A stretch of 35,771 nt of DNA, taken from a virus. The notes under the pieces were generated by a model that did no database searches, had not been told where the DNA came from, and saw only the letters and a program-made list of their open reading frames with translations. Both the position numbers and the translations under genes were made by a program. The DNA is taken from positions 1-35,771 of the IMG/VR virus record IMGVR_UViG_3300030090_000210; one strand, written 5' to 3'. Of the stretch, positions 25,072 through 31,746 are shown piece after piece; the stretch's first letter is position 1; every line of letters begins with the position of its first letter.

Positions 25072-25649
25072 TAGTTACCTTTCTTTATTATCGCTGCATT
25101 CCTATTCATACGCTTATAGATGCCACTTTTTTTCTTCTTCGATTCTCTGTACCCTTCGTGGTTTAGGTACTCTTTGGCAGCAGCTTCCCATTTACCTTCA
25201 TTCATTAACCGCCTTGTCTTAGGACTGCCTGACAAGTCTCCTCTATATACACCATCTAGAATCGCTCCTTGTAGTTCAGGATTGTACTTATCAAATTTAG
25301 GGAAAAGTCTTTTAGATGTTGCGACCTTTCGATCTACATCATAGTTCAACAGCTTCTCCATCTGCTGATCATTGAGGGGTACTTTTCCTCTGCGTACTGC
25401 ATCATAGTCTACGGACTTACCGAAGAGTTTCTGAAAGACAGCGCGATCACCTTTTTCAAATTTGTGACCAACCCCTACTGTTAAGTGATTCTTAGTATCT
25501 AAGTATGAAAACCCATCACGGTTAGGTTTACCCTTACCTTCTTCTTTATAGAGACGAGCCTTGAATGCAGCCTTTGAGGCTGACACTTTAGGCTTACGAT
25601 AACTCAGCGCGTTTACTACTCGCTGTTTTTCTTGAGAGGTAAGTTCCAT
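25071..25649 (-). CDS. Lysozyme-like peptidoglycan hydrolase
   Basis: Likely GH24 (T4 lysozyme-type) muramidase of 192 residues. A catalytic set can be placed at E36/E37, D51 and T57. The D-to-T spacing (D....LT followed by VGVGH) equals that of T4 lysozyme D20/T26, but the E-D loop is 5-6 residues longer. The C-terminal half fits the helical lobe (ILDGVYRGDL, EGKWEAAAKEYL, IYKRMNRNAAIIKKG). There is no signal peptide or TM, so release would need a holin, or the protein may be virion-borne. An open frame extends to 25730, but that part is the terminator stem, so ATG 25649 is chosen. It has no clear Shine-Dalgarno. Confidence 0.72.
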   Translation of the reverse strand: MELTSQEKQRVVNALSYRKPKVSASKAAFKARLYKEEGKGKPNRDGFSYLDTKNHLTVGVGHKFEKGDRAVFQKLFGKSVDYDAVRRGKVPLNDQQMEKLLNYDVDRKVATSKRLFPKFDKYNPELQGAILDGVYRGDLSGSPKTRRLMNEGKWEAAAKEYLNHEGYRESKKKKSGIYKRMNRNAAIIKKGN

Positions 25650-25668
25650 ACTGAAAGCAATTAGTAAG

Positions 25669-25728
25669 AAAAAAAGGGGAACCCCCTGCACCCATACGAT
25701 GGGCTTGCCCGATGGCAGGAGGCTCCCC
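25669..25728 (-). terminator. Intrinsic terminator after the capsid gene
   Basis: On the minus strand GGGGAGCCTCCTGC pairs with GCAGGGGGTTCCCC (14 bp with two G-U pairs), followed by seven T. The 25-base loop contains its own small inverted repeats (GGGC/GCCC or CCCAT/ATGGG). It begins 11 bases past the capsid stop. T7 has its main late terminator, Tphi, at the same place, where it is leaky and sets the high capsid-to-tail ratio. The same role is inferred here. Confidence 0.9.
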
Positions 25729-25739
25729 ACGATTATCTA

Positions 25740-26921
25740 TTAAGCAGTTCCTACTTGCTGACCGTCAGACCAGACAACAACAGACTCAGGACGGAGAGGC
25801 CCGTGGCCCATGCTGTACTTAGCAACGAACAAGTTACCTTGGCGTTGAATCAAGTACTCAGACTCCATCGTCAAGTCCTGCAGTTTCAAGGTAGCGAAGC
25901 CACCCTTCTGGAACACAATTCCTGCGACATCATTGTAGATCATGTCGTAGTTGTTTCCGGTAGCAGTACCCCATGCGTTAGCGTGGTTGTTGATCGTGCC
26001 GTGAGGAAGGTGATTGCTTACGAGAAGCGTAATACCAGCCACACGAACAATAGTACCAGCAGCGATAGAACCTTCACCACCGATGTCCTTGTTGATCATG
26101 CTAGTGCTAATTACATCAGAGCTAGTAGAGTTGTTAATCAACTCATAGTACATCTTTGGTGTAATAATAGCATACCGATCACTCTTAGGTACGTCCTTGC
26201 TGTCTAGCAACTCGGCTGACTTAAAGAGCGCATTACGGATAGCATCAGCAGCCGGATTGTCTCTCAGTTTACCTATATCACCGCCAGTAGCATTAGCCGT
26301 GTTTTCATCGTCACGACCAGTAGAACCAGCAGCAGCTTTCGAGTAAACAACAGAACCTTTCTTGGTCTGTCCGTCGATCCAAGCGTCAGCAGGCAACAAA
26401 CCGAAGTCTGGATTACCATCGCCTTGACCGTCATCGCCTTGTTTAGCACCCGTCTTGACAGCAACCTTGAGTACGTTCTTATCGAACTGATTAGCCAAGG
26501 CTTCACCAAGCTGGTGAGTATAAGGTGAGCGAACATCGAAGTGAGAGACAAGCTCATCAATAGAGGCAATGAATGTCGAAGACATCAAGACCTTATCAAT
26601 GTGAATCAGCACTTCAGTCTGCTTCATGTTGTTGATACCACCGCCTGCATCAGTACCTCCACCGACAGCATTATCAAGGATGTCCGTGCCGGGGGTGTAG
26701 TAACCAGCGTTGGCTGTACCAATTACTGGAAACTGTGCAGATTTACCTTTGCTGATCGTGCGGATCGTGTGCAAAGGTTTCATTATATTCTTCTCATCGA
26801 AGACCGTCATCACCTCGCCAGCAAACTTCTTTAAGAAGAGTCCTGTGGTGTCGCTATTGAAGTTATTGGAACCTACCCGTCCTTGGTAGCCGCTTCCGAA
26901 TAATTGAGCAGTACTCGCCAT
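25740..26921 (-). CDS. Major capsid protein (T7 gp10 homologue)
   Basis: Shell protein of the head (HK97 fold in this family), 393 residues against 345 for T7 gp10A. Recognisable parts are the N-terminal GYQGRVGSNNFNSDTTGLFLKKFAGEV-type region (start about residue 11), the KSAQFPVIG segment, the IDELVSHFDVR stretch, and the C-terminal YLIQRQGNLFVAKYSMGHG with RPESVVV. The stop is doubled (TAA TAG), and no slippery site for a gp10B-like frameshift is seen. A 112-base leader with an inverted repeat precedes it and a strong terminator follows, so it is probably highly expressed. Confidence 0.96.
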   Translation of the reverse strand: MASTAQLFGSGYQGRVGSNNFNSDTTGLFLKKFAGEVMTVFDEKNIMKPLHTIRTISKGKSAQFPVIGTANAGYYTPGTDILDNAVGGGTDAGGGINNMKQTEVLIHIDKVLMSSTFIASIDELVSHFDVRSPYTHQLGEALANQFDKNVLKVAVKTGAKQGDDGQGDGNPDFGLLPADAWIDGQTKKGSVVYSKAAAGSTGRDDENTANATGGDIGKLRDNPAADAIRNALFKSAELLDSKDVPKSDRYAIITPKMYYELINNSTSSDVISTSMINKDIGGEGSIAAGTIVRVAGITLLVSNHLPHGTINNHANAWGTATGNNYDMIYNDVAGIVFQKGGFATLKLQDLTMESEYLIQRQGNLFVAKYSMGHGPLRPESVVVWSDGQQVGTA

Positions 26922-26959
26922 TTCTATTTATCTTTCTTTTTATGTTAAACAACTAAAAC

Positions 26960-26981
26960 AACTATAGCACTCACTATAGTT
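26960..26981. promoter_or_regulatory. Inverted repeat with T7-like promoter core upstream of capsid
   Basis: A perfect 8-bp inverted repeat (AACTATAG, 6-base spacer, CTATAGTT) lies about 40 bases before the capsid ATG in the largest gap of the late region (26922-27033). On the plus strand it includes ACTCACTATAG (26969-26979), identical to 11 bases of the T7 RNA polymerase promoter core, but facing away from the capsid gene. CTATAG is palindromic, so the minus strand also reads GCTATAG toward the capsid. T7 has its strongest promoter at this place. Promoter, operator or leader hairpin are all possible. Confidence 0.45.
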
Positions 26982-27033
26982 TCAAACACACAACCTTTCG
27001 ATTGCGCTCTCGTAGTTGTCTGACGTAGTCAGG

Positions 27034-27297
27034 CTATTCAGCGTCCTCTTCAGGCAGTTCTAACGGCCCCATTAACCAACCTTCAGGGAGAGTGACTTTG
27101 TTTTTAGAAAGTTCCCACTCTGTCCCATTCCAGTAGTACACACGGCCAGTAACGTTTGGCCCAGTACGAACCAAATTGTCACTCGGCTGAATGAAGACTG
27201 CTTTTTTTCCACTTGTCAAGCATCCCGTTAACCCAAGCGTCCCGCAACTTACGAGGGACAGCAGGAGCCACCGTTGCCGTAACAGGTTTAGCAGCAT
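27034..27297 (-). CDS. Small phage lipoprotein
   Basis: An 87-residue secreted lipoprotein. It has a positively charged start (LRQRW), a hydrophobic core (LLLSLVSC), a lipobox LTGC with Cys at residue 26, and a mature part of about 60 residues with GRVYYWNGTEWELSKNKVTLPEGWLMGP. That last pattern recurs in small phage lipoproteins of unknown function. The ATG at 27297 overlaps the holin-like gene's stop as TGATG; the GTG one codon earlier is less likely. Pairing with a membrane gene suggests a role in lysis or envelope modification, but it has no coiled coil or Pro-rich linker to show it is an o-spanin. Confidence 0.68.
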   Translation of the reverse strand: MLLNLLRQRWLLLSLVSCGTLGLTGCLTSGKKAVFIQPSDNLVRTGPNVTGRVYYWNGTEWELSKNKVTLPEGWLMGPLELPEEDAE

Positions 27298-27572
27298 CAC
27301 TCAGCAGGAGTTTCAGTATCTCCTTCAGTATTACTATTAGTATCTCCACCGTTTAGTTTTACTTGAGCATCTAAAGCATGTTTCTTCAGGGTCAGACGAG
27401 AGCCGGTGTAACCTAGAGCTACAAGAGTAGCTGTAATTAAACCGACGATCTTGGCAGCAAACTCATTGTCTTCCACCAATCCTGTACTGGCTATAGCACC
27501 GACAGCTACTGCCGCCATGCTCATCCAGAACTCTGTACTCTTGTACCCTGCTTTTTTCTCTACTTGTTTCAT
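27297..27572 (-). CDS. Two-TM holin-like protein
   Basis: A 91-residue membrane protein with hydrophobic segments at about residues 15-33 (FWMSMAAVAVGAIASTGLV) and 41-58 (KIVGLITATLVALGYTGS), and a polar, acidic tail. The layout (GYKSTEFW lead, two TMs, LGYT.SR) is common in phage proteins annotated as holins, which form the pore that starts lysis. The ATG overlaps the stop of the 18-codon mini-gene as ATGA. Its place between scaffold and capsid is unusual for T7-like phages. The function is inferred from topology. Confidence 0.6.
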   Translation of the reverse strand: MKQVEKKAGYKSTEFWMSMAAVAVGAIASTGLVEDNEFAAKIVGLITATLVALGYTGSRLTLKKHALDAQVKLNGGDTNSNTEGDTETPAE

Positions 27573-27625
27573 TTTGGTCTTGGTTTAGGCCGCTTCACTT
27601 TCGGCCCTCTTGTGGTGTAGTTCAT
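27569..27625 (-). CDS. 18-codon basic mini-gene
   Basis: An 18-residue reading frame, MNYTTRGPKVKRPKPRPK, fills the gap between scaffold and holin-like genes. Its ATG overlaps the scaffold stop as ATGA and its TGA overlaps the holin-like ATG as ATGA. The peptide is very basic (8 Lys/Arg) and Pro-rich. Two exact overlaps make a translated unit likely. It could be a coupling device that carries ribosomes to the next gene, a functional peptide, or both. No independent Shine-Dalgarno is visible. Confidence 0.5.
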   Translation of the reverse strand: MNYTTRGPKVKRPKPRPK

Positions 27626-28341
27626 CCTAAGTTTCCAGATTTAGCTAGTTTTCTTTCTACCATTGCGTGGAATTTAGCATCCCCAGCTTTGTAAAGAGGG
27701 TTCTTCATGTCTTGCATCAACTCATAATTAGAGCCGTAGCCCTCATCGTTTGACCCTCGCCCTCCTTGGACAAGTTGAGGTGAGCTATCGGTTCGGCCTC
27801 CTGACGCTTGATATTGTGCGTAAAGTCCTTTGATCGCCAGTTTGGCTACGCCGAGATCACCTTGAACTGCTTGGTTGTAAGCGTCTAGATCATCCTGACT
27901 CATGTTTTCACCGGCCCAGTTGATCATAGATTTGTAGGTGTCCTCACCTCCAGCCAAAGAGTACATCTCATTTACTTGCTGGGTTCTGGCTAGCTCTCGT
28001 CCTTGAATGAAGCTGTCTACAAGGTCTCTTGAAATCCCTTTTTTCTCTAACGTTTGGTAGGTCTCATCACCAAGCCCCCCGTTTTTATCATACTCCTCTT
28101 GGTACTGATCAAAATCTGATTCTGTAAGGAGTCCTTTTTCTTCGGCGTCCCTTGAAGATAACTTCCGCTCAAGTTCTCCGTAGGCTTTGGCAAGGTCTTC
28201 GGGGTTCCCGAATTTATCTGGAAGCCACTCTGGTCTGTCTGTCGCTTGCTCCTCCTGTTGGAGTTCTGAGGTTTCTTCTGTCGGATTCTCCATTTGGGGA
28301 TCATCTGCAGGCATTTCTTCGGTCATGTTTACTCTCTCCAT
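27622..28341 (-). CDS. Scaffolding protein (T7 gp9 homologue)
   Basis: Guides assembly of capsid subunits into the prohead and leaves before DNA packaging. The protein is acidic and has up to 239 residues. It has a Glu/Gln-rich N-terminus, a helical middle and the typical C-terminal capsid-binding end (YELMQDMKNPLYKAGDAKFHAMVERKLAKSG). Two starts compete. ATG 28341 overlaps the upstream stop as TAATG. ATG 28326 (MTEEMPADD) has GGAGAG 7 bases upstream and is probably used more. It is placed between portal and capsid, as in T7. Confidence 0.9.
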   Translation of the reverse strand: MERVNMTEEMPADDPQMENPTEETSELQQEEQATDRPEWLPDKFGNPEDLAKAYGELERKLSSRDAEEKGLLTESDFDQYQEEYDKNGGLGDETYQTLEKKGISRDLVDSFIQGRELARTQQVNEMYSLAGGEDTYKSMINWAGENMSQDDLDAYNQAVQGDLGVAKLAIKGLYAQYQASGGRTDSSPQLVQGGRGSNDEGYGSNYELMQDMKNPLYKAGDAKFHAMVERKLAKSGNLG

Positions 28342-28466
28342 TAGTCTTTATGCTTTGGATCATACCTATACCAAGGCCAATCCTCTTTGTTGGTTTCTTT
28401 CTTTTTCTTTTGTTTAGTACAGTTTCCTGTACATGTGTCCTCAAAGCAGTCTTTGTTGGTACACAT
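28341..28466 (-). CDS. 41-residue Cys-rich small protein
   Basis: A 42-codon frame fits exactly between portal and scaffold, with TAATG overlaps at both ends. The protein starts MCTNKDCFEDTCTGNC (four Cys at residues 2, 7, 12 and 16), followed by a Lys-rich stretch and WPWYRYDPKHKD. The Cys spacing (C-x4-C-x4-C-x3-C) would allow metal binding or disulphides. No family is recognised. No Shine-Dalgarno precedes it, so translation probably depends on coupling to the portal gene. The double overlap and sharp composition argue for a real gene. Confidence 0.6.
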   Translation of the reverse strand: MCTNKDCFEDTCTGNCTKQKKKKETNKEDWPWYRYDPKHKD

Positions 28467-30049
28467 TACATTTGAGCAGCAGCAGCAGCCATTGCTTGTA
28501 GTTTTTCAGGGTCTTCTTGAGCCATCTTACCAGCGGCGTTAGCCACATTCGGAGCTACTTGTTGAGCCATTGCTTGTTGAGCCATCTGTTGCTGTTCCAT
28601 TGCTATTTCTTCTTCAGTCCTGACTAGACCCTCAACATCAATACCCAACGAAGTTGCCCTTCGTTTCAGGTAATCACTCATGTTTACATAGGTAGCAAAC
28701 TGATCACCCAAAAGCTGACTGGCTCCCGATATGAAGCTGTCCAACTTATTGAGATCGTGGCCTCGTCCAAGAGCTTCCAACCCAGTAACTATGGTTGGTT
28801 TAACTATTTTCTTAGGCAACTTAGGTAGCCTGCCAGCTTTTTCCATCCTATCCATCAGCCGATTGACCAACGGTAGTTGAAATTCTTGAGATAAGATTGA
28901 GTACACTCCACCCAGTACGTCTTCCAACTCTTGTGCCATGTACCGGATTTCTTCTGCAGTCACACGTTCTCCTTGGCGTTGGATAGAAGTGTTCATTAAG
29001 AAGGCGAAACCTAATCTCTCCTTTATTTGAGCTATTGTTTCTTGAGCCACTCGGAAGTCGGCAAATTTCTCCATTTGCAGACACGTGACATCTTGGGCAT
29101 TACCTTGAACAATAGCACCATTAGGAGAATTAGCCAGAATGCGTGGGCGTGTGGTTCCATTTGGATTACATAAGAATAATACTTTAGCAGCAGCGGCTGA
29201 ACCTTGAACAATAGCTTGGGTCAGACCTTCCAAAGATTGGAGATCACCCATGTATTCTTCAATGAAACCCCTGCCATAGTCTTCGTTCTCGATACGGGTA
29301 TACCGGAGAGGCATCCACGGATTCCGGTCTAATGGATACGACCCCTCTGCCTCCGGTATGTTGATGTCGGCAACCTCCTGACGAACCATCCATTTCCCCT
29401 TATCTCGATAAATCCCTGTATAAACATCTACTGACTTCTGGCCATGCGTGTTACTGACTTGAGCATCGCCTTCTTCTTCCAGCCTCATTCTTACATTGGC
29501 AGGCAGAACGTCAGGATCAATAGATTCTTTAACGATAATAGATTGAACGTTACCCATTGGGTCACGCTTACAAGTAAATCTATCTAAGTTAAATATCCTC
29601 AGACCGCCTTTGTCTGGTACATAAAGTAAGACATTTCCTGCAACAATCAGTTGCTTGAGGGCTTCAAAGACTCCGACACGTATAGCCGAAGTTTCTACTT
29701 CACTCTGTACAGCCCTCTCCATCTCGGCCAAGGCTTTCTCTAGTTCAGTCTGTAGTCCCTCTTCTGCAGCCCCTCCGCTTTCTTTTTCAAACTCAAATTT
29801 ATCTATAATTAAACGGAAAAACGGTGAGTTTGGCGGGAGTAATGCCAGTAAAAGTTTAGATGAAAGATTGTTTACACCTCTCGCTCCGATTCCTTGGTGC
29901 GGAGTATGGTACTCAGTAGCAGGGGAATTGCCGTCAGGAGGAACAAGATAAGGTATAGTAAGATCAGCAGCATCCCTAGCCCTACGTAGAAAAGGGTCGC
30001 GACGTTGTTCGCAAGCTGCGTAGTACGATTTGAGAGTACCGACGTCCAT
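28466..30049 (-). CDS. Portal (head-tail connector, T7 gp8 homologue)
   Basis: Twelve-subunit ring through which DNA enters and leaves the head. At 527 residues it is close to T7 gp8 (536). Diagnostic parts are the N-terminus with RRDPFLRRARDAADLTIPYL, the segment GARGVNNLSSKLLLALLPPN.PFF, GEAT-free connector helices, and KERLGFAFLMNTSIQRQGERVTAEEIRYM-type region (from about residue 344). A Gln/Ala-rich C-terminus follows (AMEQQQMAQQ.., then AAAAAQM). ATG 30049 lies one base after the upstream stop, with GAGGAGG about 14 bases upstream. Confidence 0.97.
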   Translation of the reverse strand: MDVGTLKSYYAACEQRRDPFLRRARDAADLTIPYLVPPDGNSPATEYHTPHQGIGARGVNNLSSKLLLALLPPNSPFFRLIIDKFEFEKESGGAAEEGLQTELEKALAEMERAVQSEVETSAIRVGVFEALKQLIVAGNVLLYVPDKGGLRIFNLDRFTCKRDPMGNVQSIIVKESIDPDVLPANVRMRLEEEGDAQVSNTHGQKSVDVYTGIYRDKGKWMVRQEVADINIPEAEGSYPLDRNPWMPLRYTRIENEDYGRGFIEEYMGDLQSLEGLTQAIVQGSAAAAKVLFLCNPNGTTRPRILANSPNGAIVQGNAQDVTCLQMEKFADFRVAQETIAQIKERLGFAFLMNTSIQRQGERVTAEEIRYMAQELEDVLGGVYSILSQEFQLPLVNRLMDRMEKAGRLPKLPKKIVKPTIVTGLEALGRGHDLNKLDSFISGASQLLGDQFATYVNMSDYLKRRATSLGIDVEGLVRTEEEIAMEQQQMAQQAMAQQVAPNVANAAGKMAQEDPEKLQAMAAAAAQM

Positions 30050-30050
30050 T

Positions 30051-30269
30051 TTATGTGTAAGTGCCTCCTCGTCCTCCCGTGTTTATCCCAGCAGGAGACT
30101 CGGCTCGATCAATAACTAAACCCCTACGAGTTTGACCCCGTTTCTGTCCTTTTTTCTTAGTAGCAGGCTGTCCTTTATCTACTTTTGCCAACACATTAGG
30201 TTGTGCAGGAGGTAAGACAGCCTTGGGAGGGGCTTGCGAAATCTGTTTAGGTCTTTTAGCGAGGCACAT
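30051..30269 (-). CDS. gp7.3-like small basic protein
   Basis: A 72-residue, Lys/Pro/Gln-rich basic protein with a Gly-rich end (RRGLVIDRAESPAG, then INTGGRGGTYT). T7 gp7.3, a small tail-associated protein needed for infectivity, also sits just before the portal gene, is Lys-rich and ends in a Gly-containing GGGINI. Position and composition agree; the alignment is weak. It overlaps the previous gene by 14 bases. Confidence 0.62.
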   Translation of the reverse strand: MCLAKRPKQISQAPPKAVLPPAQPNVLAKVDKGQPATKKKGQKRGQTRRGLVIDRAESPAGINTGGRGGTYT

Positions 30270-30462
30270 TTTTTAGTTCTTCGTTTATACTTTCCAATGC
30301 TTTTACAACTGATATTTGACCCTGCTTAAACATTATCTCATCTAGAGACTCCGTTCTCGGAGGCATCTTATCGGGATATACCTCCCGAAGCCAGAGGATG
30401 AGGTCATCAGTTACCGTTGGCAACTTCTCGTTAACAGAATTTAGAGGAAGGTCAAGCGGCAT
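30256..30462 (-). CDS. Small conserved-type phage protein (68 aa)
   Basis: Function unknown. The protein has LPTVTDDLILWLREVYPDK and DEIMFKQGQISVVKAL stretches, a pattern I associate with small proteins near the exonuclease/portal boundary of marine T7-like phages (from memory, not a search). It is soluble and mostly helical. The start lies inside the end of the dNMP kinase gene (11-base overlap) and the end overlaps the gp7.3-like gene, so it belongs to the same transcript. Confidence 0.7.
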   Translation of the reverse strand: MPLDLPLNSVNEKLPTVTDDLILWLREVYPDKMPPRTESLDEIMFKQGQISVVKALESINEELKNVPR

Positions 30463-31018
30463 TTTTGGACATTTTTAGGGTTGTTAACATATTACGTACA
30501 GAATCGTGTAGTTCTTGCTCTGTTCCATCGTTGTTCAAAACGTAATCAAAGTCAGAGTAATCGTCCATCTGGTTTTCCGTTGGATGAGGATCGGTTACTG
30601 CATCTTGCACGTTAGAGTAGCTCATGTATCGACGTTCAATTCGTATTAGTTTCCCTCCCTTACTTCGTATGAAGTCAGCTTCATTAGGAAAACGAACGTC
30701 AGTAACAAATAGATTTTTATAGTTACCTTTAGCTTTCTCTAAAGCGTTGTCCATCTTCTCGATCCAGTAGTCAGTACCACAAAAGTGCCTACGGAAATCT
30801 GTACCCCACACTTGGAGGAGGCTACGGAACTCTTGTTTGTGTTCTTCGATGAAGTCTACTCTGTATCCTGTTGCTTCACTTACTTCCTGCTTTAGCGGGT
30901 CAGCAAATGCGATTCGCCCTACCGGCGATTCTAATAGTTCTGAAGCTATTTGGTATACTGTATCTTTACCTGACTGCTTCTTTCCTGCTAGGCCAATGAT
31001 GTTCATGTCGGTGTCCAT
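30452..31018 (-). CDS. Deoxynucleoside monophosphate kinase
   Basis: Phosphorylates dNMPs from degraded host DNA to dNDPs for phage replication. The P-loop is at about 9-20 (GLAGKKQSGKDT), the DPLKQEV segment follows at about 40-46, and VTDVRFPNEAD at about 104-114 is typical of phage T4 gp1-type dNMP kinases. At 188 residues it is shorter than T4 gp1 (241). A second start, ATG 31006 (MNIIGLAG), overlaps the exonuclease stop as ATGA and is at least as likely. It follows the exonuclease that releases dNMPs, so the two could act in one salvage path. Confidence 0.85.
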   Translation of the reverse strand: MDTDMNIIGLAGKKQSGKDTVYQIASELLESPVGRIAFADPLKQEVSEATGYRVDFIEEHKQEFRSLLQVWGTDFRRHFCGTDYWIEKMDNALEKAKGNYKNLFVTDVRFPNEADFIRSKGGKLIRIERRYMSYSNVQDAVTDPHPTENQMDDYSDFDYVLNNDGTEQELHDSVRNMLTTLKMSKNAA

Positions 31019-31746
31019 TGTTTTATTTTTCTAGTCCGAAGACTGTAGTTTTCTACTCTAAGTATCCTAGCAAGCCGCGCTTGTTGTAAGGCGTCTTCTT
31101 CGGATAAATCGTGTGCTTCATAACATTTCACAACAGCTTCCCATGACGGGTCAGCATCTAGTATTCGTTGCGCTCTGGTAGGGCCAACCGTAGGACATCC
31201 TTTGTATCCATCAGTCGAGTCTCCCACTAGGGTTTGAAGTAAATGGTTATAGTCAGCAGCTTCTTTGCTGATCTTTTGCACTCCCAACTCAGGGGTGTTC
31301 CAGTTCCATAGCTCGCACGGGATAGTCTTCATGTCCTTGTCGATGGACACAATTATTTTAGTAGCTCCCGCATGGTACATAGGGTCTGTCGCCCATATCC
31401 CTAACAGATCATCTGCTTCTAGATCATCATGCACTTGGGCTTTCCACGTGTGGTATAGTTCTTCTCTCAAGCAAGGCAGACCTATGGGCTTCCTCGTTTT
31501 CTTTCGGCTGTTCTTGTAGGTCTCGTCAACCTTGTGTCTGAAGTTAGTCTTTGAAGAGAGTGCAACTTCAATCTTGTCAGCATTCAAGGCAGCAGCTATT
31601 CGCTCCACCTCTAAATTCATTATTGCTTTAGCTTTGCGGGTATCGGTATGCAACGTCCAGACGTCATCACCCCAATCCGTAGCCACTTCAGAACCACTTG
31701 CATGTTTGTAGGCGATTATATCACCGTCTATTAGTAAGACTCTCAT
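31003..31746 (-). CDS. 5'-3' exonuclease (T7 gp6 homologue)
   Basis: Structure-specific nuclease that removes primers, degrades host DNA and processes ends. It has a FEN/PIN-type active site: D7 and D9 (LLIDGDIIAY), D108/E110 and D112/D113 (DDLEADDLLGI), D136 and D138 (SIDKDM), then the helix-hairpin-helix GDSTDGYKGCPTVGPTRA with D176 and D179. The length of 247 residues is somewhat below T7 gp6 (300). The ATG overlaps the upstream stop as ATGA. Confidence 0.93.
   Translation of the reverse strand: MRVLLIDGDIIAYKHASGSEVATDWGDDVWTLHTDTRKAKAIMNLEVERIAAALNADKIEVALSSKTNFRHKVDETYKNSRKKTRKPIGLPCLREELYHTWKAQVHDDLEADDLLGIWATDPMYHAGATKIIVSIDKDMKTIPCELWNWNTPELGVQKISKEAADYNHLLQTLVGDSTDGYKGCPTVGPTRAQRILDADPSWEAVVKCYEAHDLSEEDALQQARLARILRVENYSLRTRKIKQWTPT

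Noticed and set aside
25740-25770. A gp10B-like programmed frameshift at the capsid end
   Set aside because: No slippery heptamer is seen near the stop, the stop is doubled (TAA TAG), and the terminator starts 11 bases later.
26273-26569. Minus-strand 98-codon frame inside the capsid gene
   Set aside because: It is a frame-shifted shadow of the capsid with Leu/Ser-rich low-information sequence; the capsid frame is clearly the real one.
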